In this document: one piece after another, positions 1-9,325 of the stretch
Layout of the letters: every line of letters starts with the position of its first letter
Numbering within the stretch: position 1 is the stretch's first letter
NCBI GenBank assembly: GCA_946478845.1
Contig: CAMLDI010000001.1
Coordinates: forward strand, 1 to 64,000
Length of the DNA: 64,000 bases
Source: an uncultured Paenibacillaceae bacterium
Lineage (GTDB): Bacteria; Bacillota; Bacilli; Aneurinibacillales; Aneurinibacillaceae
Direction of reading: 5' to 3'
The notes under the pieces: model-generated
Databases searched by the model: none
What the model saw: only the letters and a program-made list of their open reading frames with translations
What the model was told of the DNA's origin: nothing
Position numbers and translations under genes: made by a program

Positions 1-130
1 AGGTTCAAAAGGAACCTGCTGAGATTGCCAGTTGTGAAGCAGGCAATGAAACTTGGGTGGTACCGCGAAGCTCTTTCGCCCCAGACTGTGACTAAAATGT
101 CCAGTCGGTGAAAGGGCTTTCTTTATTTTT
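1..130 (+). promoter_or_regulatory. T-box leader (3' part) of the ilv-leu operon
   Basis: The 14-nt T-box core GGGTGGTACCGCG ends at about 67. It is followed by a terminator whose arms are AAGCTCTTTCGCC (68-80) and GGTGAAAGGGCTT (107-119), with a T-rich tail to 130. T-box RNAs read an uncharged tRNA through a specifier codon in stem I and the acceptor end at the UGGN bulge, then switch to an antiterminator. Stem I and the specifier lie upstream of the window, so the cognate amino acid (leucine, isoleucine or valine expected) cannot be read. Readthrough would switch on ilvB and the genes behind it. Confidence 0.92.
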
Positions 131-169
131 CAGATAAATTGTGGAGAGATTGAAAAGGAGGAACAGAAG

Positions 170-1912
170 ATGAGCACAGATACTGCGATGATGGAGGAGA
201 AGCCTTCCCTTCCGCCGATTAAAATGGGCGAGGTCATGACAGGGGCGGATATGTTACTCAGATGCCTGATTTTAGAAGGTGTTGAGTATGTCTTTGGATA
301 TCCGGGCGGCTCTGTGCTACCGATTTACGACTCTCTTTATTCCAGCCGTTTAAAACACATTTTAACCCGTCATGAACAAGGGGCGATTCATGCAGCTGAT
401 GGCTATGCCCGTGCCTCAGGAAAACCAGGCGTAGTAATCGCAACATCTGGACCTGGTGCTACCAACTTAGTTACTGGCATTGCAACTGCTCACATGGATT
501 CAGTGCCACTGGTGTGTATCACGGGTAATGTATCTCAGAATTTGATTGGTACAGATGCTTTCCAGGAAGCAAATATTACCGGGATTACAATCCCGATAAC
601 CAAACATAATTTCTTTGTTCGTGATGTGAAAGATCTTCCTCGGATTATTAAAGAAGCGTTCCATATTGCAACTACTGGACGTCCTGGTCCGGTATTAGTT
701 GACATTCCTAAGGATGTAAACCAGGCTACAGCTCCTTTCTATTATCCAGAGACAGTTAATCTTCGTACTTATAATCCAACGGTCAAACCCAATAGCATGC
801 AAATTGAACGAATGGTAAAAGCTCTAAAAGAGGCGAAAAAACCTGTTATTTTAACGGGAGGTGGCACTGTTTCTGCAGGGGCGGAACAAGAGCTTCAAGA
901 ATTTGTGGAGAAAGCCCAAATTCCAGTAATTCCAACCTTTATGGGGCTTGCTAGCTTCCCAGGTACACATAACCTTTGCTTAGGCATGCCAGGGATGCAT
1001 GGTTCTTATGCTGCCAATCAGGCTCTTTTAAACACGGATTTGATTATTGCTATTGGTGCTCGTTTTGATGATCGGATTACCATGGGCCGTACCAAAGAAT
1101 TTGCACCAAATGCAAAAATCATCCACATAGACATTGACCCTGCGGAAATTGGGAAAAATGTGGGCGCTTATATTCCTATTGTTGGGGATGTAAAAAATGT
1201 TCTGAAATCTGTTCTTTCTAAGGTGGAAAAAATGGATTCAGATTCCTGGGTCGAACAGGTGCAAAATTGGGCGAAAGAATATCCTTATTCCTATACAAAA
1301 AATGAAAAAGGTTTATTAAAACCGCAACAAGTGGTTGAAATGATTTATAACTCAACCAATGGTGATGCTATTGTTACCACCGATGTTGGCCAACATCAAA
1401 TGTGGGTTGCACAATATTTTAAATTTAAAAATGCCCGTTCCTTTATCTCTTCTGGAGGTCTTGGCACCATGGGATATGGGTTCCCAGCTTCAGTAGGGGC
1501 TCAGTTTGCCAACCCTGATCAATTGGTCATTTCCTTTAACGGGGATGGGGGATTCCAAATGAACCAGCAGGAATTAGCCATCGTATCAGGACACAAGCTT
1601 CCTATTAAAATAGTGATTATTAACAACAGCTGTTTAGGCATGGTTCGCCAATGGCAACAATTGTTCTACGATAATCGCTATAGCCATATTGACCTTTCTT
1701 CAAGCGTTGATTTCGTTAAATTAGCAGATGCTTATGGAATTAAAGGCTTGCGAGCATCTAATGAAGAAGAAGCGGAAAAGATATGGAAAGAAGCTATGGA
1801 AACTAAAGGGCCAGTTCTGGTGGAATTTGTCGTTGAACCTGAAGAAAACGTGTACCCAATGGTTGCTCCCGGTGCGACATTAGATCAAATGGTAATGGGA
1901 GATGAAAAATAA
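170..1912 (+). CDS. ilvB: Acetolactate synthase, large (catalytic) subunit
   Basis: Condenses two pyruvates, or pyruvate with 2-oxobutyrate, in the first common step of branched-chain amino acid synthesis, using thiamine diphosphate, Mg2+ and FAD. The 580-residue length is normal. GYPGGSVLPIYD (about 43-54) and catalytic Glu69 in RHEQGA mark the pyrimidine-binding domain. GDGGFQMN (about 458-465) followed by NNSCLG marks the pyrophosphate/metal-binding domain. The ATG lies 8 nt after AAGGAGG (155-161). It is first in the T-box-controlled ilvBN-ilvC-leuAB operon, with the small subunit starting 1 nt after its stop. Confidence 0.97.
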   Translation: MSTDTAMMEEKPSLPPIKMGEVMTGADMLLRCLILEGVEYVFGYPGGSVLPIYDSLYSSRLKHILTRHEQGAIHAADGYARASGKPGVVIATSGPGATNLVTGIATAHMDSVPLVCITGNVSQNLIGTDAFQEANITGITIPITKHNFFVRDVKDLPRIIKEAFHIATTGRPGPVLVDIPKDVNQATAPFYYPETVNLRTYNPTVKPNSMQIERMVKALKEAKKPVILTGGGTVSAGAEQELQEFVEKAQIPVIPTFMGLASFPGTHNLCLGMPGMHGSYAANQALLNTDLIIAIGARFDDRITMGRTKEFAPNAKIIHIDIDPAEIGKNVGAYIPIVGDVKNVLKSVLSKVEKMDSDSWVEQVQNWAKEYPYSYTKNEKGLLKPQQVVEMIYNSTNGDAIVTTDVGQHQMWVAQYFKFKNARSFISSGGLGTMGYGFPASVGAQFANPDQLVISFNGDGGFQMNQQELAIVSGHKLPIKIVIINNSCLGMVRQWQQLFYDNRYSHIDLSSSVDFVKLADAYGIKGLRASNEEEAEKIWKEAMETKGPVLVEFVVEPEENVYPMVAPGATLDQMVMGDEK

Positions 1913-1913
1913 C

Positions 1914-2411
1914 ATGGAACAAACACATACCATATCCATTTTAGTAAATGACCAACCGGGTGTATTAACCCGTGTAGCTAATTTAATGGGACAACGGGGC
2001 TTTAATATTGATAGCATTACCGTGGGTCCCTCTGAAGAAAAAGGATTATCCCGCATGATTATCGTCACCCAGGGAGATGAACACACCCTGGAACAAGTAA
2101 TGAAACAATTCAACAAATTAGTTGATGTTTATAAAGTAAATCTATTGAGCAATGCTCCAATGGTTACCAGAGAGTTGGCTTTAATTAAAGTGGAAGCCAA
2201 TTCTGCACACAGAGCGGAAATTAATGTTTTAATTACTCCATTCCGGGCATCTGTTGTTGATGTAGGCCCCAATACTCTGGTAATTCAATGTACTGGGGAT
2301 ACAGCTAAAATCGATGCATTAATTGAACTGTTAACTCCTTTTGGCATTCGGGAATTAGCCCGTACTGGTGTAACTGCCATTAGCCGGGGAATGGCTGCAG
2401 TAAAAGCTTAA
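1914..2411 (+). CDS. ilvN: Acetolactate synthase, small (regulatory) subunit
   Basis: Regulatory partner of IlvB; this family binds valine and controls feedback inhibition and activity of the holoenzyme. An N-terminal ACT domain is visible (ISILVNDQPGVLTRVANLM, about residues 7-25), followed by the ALS_ss_C-type C-terminal domain. I place the start at the ATG at 1914, because the ATG at 1902 sits directly against the only Shine-Dalgarno-like GGGAG (1897-1901), whereas 1914 has a 12-nt spacing. The product is 165 residues, the usual size, and translation is probably coupled to ilvB. Confidence 0.94.
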   Translation: MEQTHTISILVNDQPGVLTRVANLMGQRGFNIDSITVGPSEEKGLSRMIIVTQGDEHTLEQVMKQFNKLVDVYKVNLLSNAPMVTRELALIKVEANSAHRAEINVLITPFRASVVDVGPNTLVIQCTGDTAKIDALIELLTPFGIRELARTGVTAISRGMAAVKA

Positions 2412-2445
2412 ACCAGCTCATCTCATTATTAAACATAGATTCTAA

Positions 2446-3462
<1,017 letters not shown>

Positions 3463-3499
3463 ATTGATCTTTTGAATACAAGTGGAGGTGGCTGAGAAG

Positions 3500-5032
3500 A
3501 TGCGTACAATTGAGATTTTTGATACCACGCTACGGGATGGTGAGCAAACCCCAGGCGTGAATTTAAGCCCGAATGAAAAGCTGGAGATTGCTCATCAATT
3601 AGAGCGCTTAGGAATTAACCGTATCGAAGCCGGTTTTGCTGCCGCTTCTCCTGGGGATCTTAAGTCCATTCAGACCATTGCTGGTCGTGTTAAAAATTCG
3701 ACCATTGTGAGTCTGGCCCGTTCGGTGCAAAAAGACATTGATAAAGCATGGGAGGCATTACAACATGCTGAATCTGCCTGTCTACACGTTTTTCTCGCCA
3801 CTTCTCCCATTCACCGTAAATACAAATTAAACATGACGAAAGAACAGGTTGTGGAAAACGCCGTAGCCGCAGTGAAATATGGGAAGAAGTACTTTGATCT
3901 CGTAGAATTCTCCTGTGAAGACGGTTCCCGCACAGAAATGCCTTTCTTAATTGAAGTGGTGCAAGCTGTTGTTGATGCTGGGGCCCGGATTGTGAATATT
4001 CCGGACACAGTTGGTTATACAACTCCGAAAGAATACGGAGAAATTTTCCGCCAACTAAGTGCAAATATTCGTGGCATTGAAAATGTAAAATTAAGTTGCC
4101 ATTGCCATGATGACCTTGGCATGGCGGTTGCTAACTCTCTGGCTGCTGTTGAAGGGGGCGCTACTCAAGTAGAAGGAACCATTAATGGCATTGGAGAGCG
4201 GGCAGGCAATGCTGCTATTGAAGAAGTGGCACTTGCCCTTGATACCCGAAAAGATTATTATCAAGCAACTACCGGCTTAAATCTTGAGGAAATTGCCCGT
4301 ACTAGTCAAATTGTTAGCCGTTTGAGCGGCATGATTGTACCAGCTAATAAAGCTATTATTGGCGCAAACGCATTTGCCCATGAATCTGGCATTCACCAGG
4401 ATGGTGTACTGAAAGAAGCGACAACCTATGAAATCATTCGTCCTGAGAAGGTTGGCATTAAAACCAATAAAATCGTGCTTGGCAAACTCTCTGGCCGTCA
4501 TGCTTTTAACGATAAATTGATTGAATTAGGCTATCATCTGGAAAAGGAAGAATTGAATGATGCTTTCAGTCGTTTCAAAGACCTTTGTGACAGGAAAAAG
4601 CAAGTGAGTGATGATGATATTATCGCCCTTGTGGATTCTAAACTGACAGATGTGCCTGAAACCTTTAAATTGGAAAATATTCAACTTTCCTATGGAAGCA
4701 ATTCCATTCCAACAGCAAGTGTAAGGGTGGTTAAGTCTAACGGGGAAGTATTAGAGGAAGCTGCCTGCGGCAATGGTTCTGTTGACTCTATATACAAAGC
4801 CATTGATCGGGTTACCAATGAGGAAGTCGTTCTTGAAGATTACAAAATCCTCTCTGTAACCCATGGAAAAGATGCCCTAGGGGAAGTGTATGTTCGCCTC
4901 AGTCAAGGATCAATTTCAGTGCAAGGACGAGGAGTCAGCACCGATGTTTTAGAGGCCAGCGCGAAAGCATATTTGCGTGCGATTAATAAGATAATCGCCC
5001 TTCGCGGTGATTCGGTAGAAGTTTTAATCTGA
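3500..5032 (+). CDS. leuA: 2-isopropylmalate synthase
   Basis: Condenses 2-oxoisovalerate with acetyl-CoA, the committed step to leucine. The N-terminal TIM barrel begins with [13 protein letters not shown] (7-19), which holds the divalent-metal Asp and catalytic Arg. The metal-binding pair His201/His203 lies in CHCHDD. The C-terminal LeuA allosteric domain (about 370-510) normally binds leucine for feedback inhibition. I chose the ATG at 3500, 11 nt after GGAGG (3484-3488), rather than the in-frame GTG at 3482 that overlaps this ribosome binding site. The product is 510 residues. leuC and leuD, needed for the next step, are not in the window. Confidence 0.96.
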   Translation: MRTIEIFDTTLRDGEQTPGVNLSPNEKLEIAHQLERLGINRIEAGFAAASPGDLKSIQTIAGRVKNSTIVSLARSVQKDIDKAWEALQHAESACLHVFLATSPIHRKYKLNMTKEQVVENAVAAVKYGKKYFDLVEFSCEDGSRTEMPFLIEVVQAVVDAGARIVNIPDTVGYTTPKEYGEIFRQLSANIRGIENVKLSCHCHDDLGMAVANSLAAVEGGATQVEGTINGIGERAGNAAIEEVALALDTRKDYYQATTGLNLEEIARTSQIVSRLSGMIVPANKAIIGANAFAHESGIHQDGVLKEATTYEIIRPEKVGIKTNKIVLGKLSGRHAFNDKLIELGYHLEKEELNDAFSRFKDLCDRKKQVSDDDIIALVDSKLTDVPETFKLENIQLSYGSNSIPTASVRVVKSNGEVLEEAACGNGSVDSIYKAIDRVTNEEVVLEDYKILSVTHGKDALGEVYVRLSQGSISVQGRGVSTDVLEASAKAYLRAINKIIALRGDSVEVLI

Positions 5033-5054
5033 TCGAAAAGGGAGATTGTAACGG

Positions 5055-6149
5055 ATGACTCAAACATTTAAAATTGCGGTCCTTCCGGGGGATGGAATTG
5101 GCCCGGAGGTCGTTGCAGAAGCAATTAATGTTCTAAATGTTATTGAAGAGTTAGAAGACGTAAAGTTTTCTTTTGAATATGGCCTGATTGGCGGATGTGC
5201 CATTGATGAAAATGGCACTCCTCTTCCAGAAAAAACAGTTGAAATTTGTAAAGCTGCAGACGCAGTTCTATTAGGGGCTGTTGGTGGTCCGAAATGGGAT
5301 AATAACCCAGGCCATCTTCGTCCTGAAACTGGATTGTTAGGAATCCGCAAAGCTCTTGGCTTGTATGCCAATCTCCGTCCGGCATTCGTTTTAGATTGCA
5401 TGGCGGCTGATTCTTCCTTAAAAGAAGAAGTGGTAAAAGGCGTAGATTTAATGGTAATCCGGGAATTAACGGGTGGCCTTTATTTCGGCGAGAAAAAACA
5501 TTATGAAGATGAACAGGGCGAAGTAGCATCTGATGAAATGATTTATCATGAATATGAAATTGAGCGGATTGTACGACGCGCTTTTGAAGTAGCACGCCTT
5601 CGTAACAAAAAGCTTGTTTCAGTTGATAAAGCTAACGTATTAGAATCTTCACGTTTATGGCGTAAAGTGGTTGAGCGTTTAATTCCTGAATATCCAGATG
5701 TAGAATGCCGCCACCAATTGGTTGATTCTTGTGCTATGGAATTAATTCGTTATCCAAAACAATTTGATACCATGGTCACAGAAAATATGTTTGGCGATAT
5801 TTTAAGTGATGAAGCTTCTATGCTTACAGGATCCATTGGGATGTTACCATCTGCATCTCTTGCTGATGGAAACTTTGGCCTATATGAACCAGTTCATGGT
5901 TCTGCACCGGATATTGCAGGAAACGGCATTGCCAATCCTTCTGCAACCATCCTTTCTGCAGGCATGCTTATGAAGTATTCTCTTGGCTTAGAAAGAGCAG
6001 CAAATAACTTAGAAAAAGCAGTTCACAATGTGATTAATTCCGGTGTTCGTACTGGAGATATTACGAAAAATAAAGAAGAAGCCGTTGGCACTAAGGCGAT
6101 GTCTGAAACCATTATTAATGAGCTTCGTAAGGTGTATGCTGAAGCTTAA
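5055..6149 (+). CDS. leuB: 3-isopropylmalate dehydrogenase
   Basis: NAD-dependent oxidative decarboxylation of 3-isopropylmalate in leucine synthesis. It has the beta-decarboxylating dehydrogenase fold. PGDGIGPEV (10-18) opens the protein, RELTGGLYFGE carries substrate and active-site contacts, VTENMFGDILSDE holds the metal-binding aspartates, and EPVHGSAPDIAG is the NAD-binding loop. The 364-residue length is standard. It is last in the operon: a strong hairpin with a T-tract follows 11 nt after the stop. Finding leuB without leuCD behind it is unusual against the common leuABCD order. Confidence 0.97.
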   Translation: MTQTFKIAVLPGDGIGPEVVAEAINVLNVIEELEDVKFSFEYGLIGGCAIDENGTPLPEKTVEICKAADAVLLGAVGGPKWDNNPGHLRPETGLLGIRKALGLYANLRPAFVLDCMAADSSLKEEVVKGVDLMVIRELTGGLYFGEKKHYEDEQGEVASDEMIYHEYEIERIVRRAFEVARLRNKKLVSVDKANVLESSRLWRKVVERLIPEYPDVECRHQLVDSCAMELIRYPKQFDTMVTENMFGDILSDEASMLTGSIGMLPSASLADGNFGLYEPVHGSAPDIAGNGIANPSATILSAGMLMKYSLGLERAANNLEKAVHNVINSGVRTGDITKNKEEAVGTKAMSETIINELRKVYAEA

Positions 6150-6160
6150 AGCTAGAATAA

Positions 6161-6196
6161 AAAAGAACTCCATTGAAAGGGATGGAGTTCTTTTTT
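6161..6196. terminator. Bidirectional Rho-independent terminator
   Basis: Arms AAAAGAACTCCAT (6161-6173) and ATGGAGTTCTTTTTT (6182-6196) enclose an 8-nt loop. There is a T-run on the plus strand and an A-run at the 5' side, so it can end both ilv-leu transcripts and the convergent minus-strand gene. Confidence 0.92.
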
Positions 6197-6764
6197 ATTC
6201 CTCGCAAATTAACCAATTTTGAAATAAATTACTTTTGGAAATTACAATATATTTGGGGATGGGCTGATTATTCTTTCTTAGTTTCCCTGTAAGCAGATTG
6301 AAAAAAATATGCATAGGCTTCATATATAGTTGTTTAACTCTTCTGTAAATTGGTTTTTTTATATCATGCACTTCAAATCCTAAATGCTGGACCCCTCTTG
6401 ATAGGATTGTGATTCCAATAATTCCTTTAATATTTTTTTCATTGGGATGGGTAAATAAATAGTTTGCTAAATCAGGCATCGATCTTTTAACGCGATTGAA
6501 AACATATAGAGCACGTTTTGTTTCTGTTTTTATATCCTTTATTTCATTCATTAATAATGAGTTATGAAGGTGTATTTTTAAAAGTAGATCGTTAGGTTGG
6601 ATTAAGGTTCCATCCCTTAACAAAAGTTTTTTCCCCTTATAATTTAATACTTTGACCCGAAATATATTTTCTTTTTCTTTAATGAATTCTAAATTAGAGC
6701 AATAATAATAACAGCTATCCATTAAAGACCATATATAAAAGAAGAATTGTCGAATGATTCTCAC
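6195..6764 (-). CDS. YkoP-like protein of unknown function
   Basis: A 189-residue protein resembling, from memory, B. subtilis YkoP over its whole length. Shared traits include an FRV-x-KGK start region, a DGT-x-I-x-x-ND turn, the KIHLHN motif (about 64-69) and the GIIGIT stretch (about 114-119). No enzyme motif or clear signal peptide is visible; residues 1-25 are hydrophobic and aromatic but broken. The start is a GTG that abuts AAAGGGG. A TTAACA / TATACT pair with 15-nt spacing upstream is a possible promoter. A terminator separates it from the phosphoesterase operon, but it lies beside YkoQ-like phosphoesterases, as ykoP does in B. subtilis. Function unknown. Confidence 0.72.
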   Translation of the reverse strand: MRIIRQFFFYIWSLMDSCYYYCSNLEFIKEKENIFRVKVLNYKGKKLLLRDGTLIQPNDLLLKIHLHNSLLMNEIKDIKTETKRALYVFNRVKRSMPDLANYLFTHPNEKNIKGIIGITILSRGVQHLGFEVHDIKKPIYRRVKQLYMKPMHIFFNLLTGKLRKNNQPIPKYIVISKSNLFQNWLICEE

Positions 6765-6805
6765 CCCTTTTATAAGTATACTCTTCCTTATTATGTGTTA
6801 ATTAC

Positions 6806-6841
6806 AAAAAAATCGCCAAAATTTTTTGATTTTTGGCGATT
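6806..6841 (-). terminator. Terminator of the phosphoesterase operon
   Basis: On the minus strand, arms AATCGCCAAAA and TTTTGGCGATT (plus 6831-6841 and 6811-6821) are followed by a run of seven T (plus 6806-6812). It lies just after the stop of the minus-strand phosphoesterase. Confidence 0.9.
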
Positions 6842-6851
6842 GCTGCATTTT

Positions 6852-7670
6852 TTATGACGCATCTTTTGCTATTAGGCTATGAATGGTGATTTCTGGGCGG
6901 CTACCTGTACGGATATTTACTCCGGTTTGTCCTAAACCTTCACTAATATAAAAGGGTTTGTTTTTATAATAGTGTAACCCTTTTATCATTTTCATTCGTG
7001 CTATTTTCCCCATTTTGACAAGGTGGTATGGCTTTGGCCAGTGAATTTGCCCCCCATGAAAATGGCCTGATAGAAGATAATCAAAGGAATGGTTTTCCAT
7101 ATGGAGAATTGCATTGGGGTCATGGGTTAGCACCAGGTTAATTCCCTCTCTTAAACCCTTAAAGGATTTATTCAGGTCACTGCGGCGTGAATGAAAATCA
7201 TCAACACCAATGATATTAAGATTTACTGAACCCAGATTTAGGGTTCTGTTTTCATTTTGTAGAACAATACATCCATGTTTTACTAATGTATCACGAAAAA
7301 TTTTAATGTTTTTACGTAAATAATAATCATGATTGCCGAATACGACGAAAATTCCCAAAGGTGCATTTAATTGCTGTAAGGCTTTGATGTATTCCATAAA
7401 GGGTTGAATATTTCTTTTTCTTTCAAGTTGATCTCCTGTAAGTGCAATAAGATCTATTTTGTAATCCTTGCATTTTTCATATAAATCATTAGGAGAAATA
7501 GATAAATTCTCTAAATGCATGTCTGAAAGGTGAAGAATGTTTAATTGATTATCCAAATTTGTGTCCAAATAGATGTCCACTGTTTCAACTGATACATTAA
7601 ATGTATTGCGATACCCTTTGTGAATGCCAAAAAACAAACCGATTGAAAAGAGTAATGTAAGAAGAATCAT
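6852..7670 (-). CDS. Metallophosphoesterase (YkoQ/YaeI type), copy 2
   Basis: Calcineurin-like metallophosphoesterase anchored by one N-terminal membrane helix (about residues 1-18). The dinuclear-metal motifs appear in order: LHLSDMH (D-x-H), GDQ, GNHDYY, THDP and GHFHGGQ. These fit the YkoQ/YaeI branch; relatives cleave pyrophosphate or phosphodiester bonds of envelope lipids, but the substrate here is unknown. I use the ATG at 7670, which has AGGAGG 5-6 nt upstream. An ATG at 7718 would extend the protein by 16 residues but has no ribosome binding site. It is about 60% identical by eye to the copy at 8396-9211. Confidence 0.88.
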   Translation of the reverse strand: MILLTLLFSIGLFFGIHKGYRNTFNVSVETVDIYLDTNLDNQLNILHLSDMHLENLSISPNDLYEKCKDYKIDLIALTGDQLERKRNIQPFMEYIKALQQLNAPLGIFVVFGNHDYYLRKNIKIFRDTLVKHGCIVLQNENRTLNLGSVNLNIIGVDDFHSRRSDLNKSFKGLREGINLVLTHDPNAILHMENHSFDYLLSGHFHGGQIHWPKPYHLVKMGKIARMKMIKGLHYYKNKPFYISEGLGQTGVNIRTGSRPEITIHSLIAKDAS

Positions 7671-7763
7671 GAAAGCCTCCTTTCCCAACATTTTTATTGG
7701 TTTGGCACTACTTATCATAAAACGAATATTAGCAAAAGCAAATGATAAATAAATGGTAATTGA

Positions 7764-8399
7764 TTAGTTATCTTTAGTTAATTGTGATAAATCCTCTGCA
7801 CGCTTTTTTATTCCTAACATACACTTTCTCATCATAAAAAAATCTCCAACATCTAATAATAGAAAAAATAGAATCATTGGCGAAAACCAGGGATAACGAA
7901 TCCTGACACGAGTGATTAATCTTGTATGTTTATCGTCCACATGATTTAATTTCCAAAGCCAGGTTGTTCCACCTTCTTTGTCCCACAATAAAACATAATG
8001 ATTAATATCAAAAGATTTTACGAAAAAGCCTTGTTTACCATCTGGACTTATGGGGAAGATTTGACCTTCTTCTATATACTGATATTCTGGAATAATTTTC
8101 TCTGAGCTTTTCTTCCCTAAATTATCAATCCAATCGTAACTATACCACCCGGCACGTTTATGCCCCATTTGGATGATCCAGGGATAGATATGTTCTGGCC
8201 TAGCATTTACAGTTACTGCACGAGTTGAATTGAAAGTAGGATTTGAAACAATTTCATCACCAATCATTTCCTCATTAATCTCTTTTATGGTGGCCCCCCA
8301 CTTCAGTTGCCAGGGACGATAAAATCCAAAATATAGTACCACGAGTACTATGAGTATAATGATAGATATTAATAAAAGCAGATTAATTCCCCCTTTCAC
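7764..8399 (-). CDS. Membrane-anchored SRPBCC (polyketide cyclase-like) protein
   Basis: A 211-residue protein with one N-terminal transmembrane helix (about 5-25), then a helix-grip (SRPBCC / START-like) domain. The family signature W-G-A-T-x-x-E is followed by TRAVTVNARPEHIYPWI and MGHKRAGWYSYDW. Such domains form a hydrophobic pocket for lipids or other non-polar ligands; the ligand is unknown. The proposed GTG start overlaps the stop of the upstream phosphoesterase gene by 4 nt, implying coupled translation, but the best ribosome binding site (AAAGGGGG) lies just inside it, so the exact start is uncertain. Confidence 0.78.
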   Translation of the reverse strand: MKGGINLLLLISIIILIVLVVLYFGFYRPWQLKWGATIKEINEEMIGDEIVSNPTFNSTRAVTVNARPEHIYPWIIQMGHKRAGWYSYDWIDNLGKKSSEKIIPEYQYIEEGQIFPISPDGKQGFFVKSFDINHYVLLWDKEGGTTWLWKLNHVDDKHTRLITRVRIRYPWFSPMILFFLLLDVGDFFMMRKCMLGIKKRAEDLSQLTKDN

Positions 8400-9211
8400 A
8401 AAATTTTATGCAGAGTAATTTCCGGAAGAGATCCCCATCGGAGTTTTAGCGCCGATTGTCCTAAACCTTCACTAATATAAAAAGGCTTTCCTTTATAATA
8501 ATGAAGGCCATTGATCATCTTCATTCTTGCTACTTTTCCATACTTAACCATGTGAAAAGGTTTTGGCCAGTGGATTTGCCCCCCGTGAAAATGACCTGCT
8601 AACAAATAATCGAAGGGGTATTGATCCATCTCTAAAATAATATTGGGATCGTGAGTTAACACAAGGGTAGGCCCCTTTTCGATACCTTGAAAAGATTTAG
8701 GTAAATCACTTCTCCTGGTTGAATAATTATCAACACCAATAATATTAAACGTTGCTGTTCCATGTTGTATAGAAATGCTTTCGTTTTGCAGAACAATGCA
8801 ACCTTTATTTTCCAAACTTTTGCGAAAGTGATGAATTTGATGGCGTAATTGATAATCATGATTTCCAAAAACAATGAAGATGCCCATAGGAGGGGCTATT
8901 TTTTGTAAGGCTTCAATATAAGGCATAAAGGATTGAATATTTTCCTTATGATCAATCATATCTCCAGTAATGGCAATTAGGTCGATTGTCATATCCTTAA
9001 TTGTTTCATACAAAATACCCGGATCAATAGAGAGTTTTTCAAAATGCATGTCAGAAAGATGAAGGATTGTTAAAGGTTGAGTTAGTGGGGTGTTTAAAGA
9101 AAGTGAAACTTGATTGACTTGTATCTTATATGTGTTTTTATAGGAAATATAAAAAAATGAGAAACTAATTATGAAGAATAAACAAACAATAATCATCAAA
9201 AGTAAAGTCAT
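8396..9211 (-). CDS. Metallophosphoesterase (YkoQ/YaeI type), copy 1
   Basis: First gene of a three-gene minus-strand operon. One N-terminal membrane helix (about 1-22) is followed by the metallophosphoesterase motifs LHLSDMH, GDMIDH, GNHDYQ, THDP and GHFHGGQ. The C-terminal third is especially close to copy 2, for example GLHYYKGKPFYISEGLGQ. The ATG at 9211 has GAGGAG 8 nt upstream; a 30-residue extension to 9301 would cross the promoter and is rejected. The SRPBCC gene overlaps its stop. Substrate unknown; the membrane anchor suggests an envelope phospholipid or undecaprenyl-type substrate, which is inference. Confidence 0.88.
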   Translation of the reverse strand: MTLLLMIIVCLFFIISFSFFYISYKNTYKIQVNQVSLSLNTPLTQPLTILHLSDMHFEKLSIDPGILYETIKDMTIDLIAITGDMIDHKENIQSFMPYIEALQKIAPPMGIFIVFGNHDYQLRHQIHHFRKSLENKGCIVLQNESISIQHGTATFNIIGVDNYSTRRSDLPKSFQGIEKGPTLVLTHDPNIILEMDQYPFDYLLAGHFHGGQIHWPKPFHMVKYGKVARMKMINGLHYYKGKPFYISEGLGQSALKLRWGSLPEITLHKIL

Positions 9212-9244
9212 TCCATTTCTCCTCGTGGTAATTCTTATCCAAAA

Positions 9245-9273
9245 ATTATATTCGGAGTAATTTTTTAAAACAA
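9245..9273 (-). promoter_or_regulatory. Sigma-A-type promoter of the phosphoesterase operon
   Basis: On the minus strand: TTGTTT (plus 9268-9273), a 17-nt spacer, then TATAAT (plus 9245-9250), about 35 nt before the start codon. Confidence 0.6.
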
Positions 9274-9277
9274 ATAG

Positions 9278-9286
9278 TGCTATACT
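9278..9286 (+). promoter_or_regulatory. Extended -10 promoter for the radical SAM gene
   Basis: TGCTATACT is an extended -10 box without a good -35 partner, 40 nt upstream of the ATG at 9326. It overlaps the divergent minus-strand promoter region. Confidence 0.45.
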
Positions 9287-9325
9287 TTGAGCGATAAGCA
9301 TTTTCGTAATAAATGGGGTAGACTA

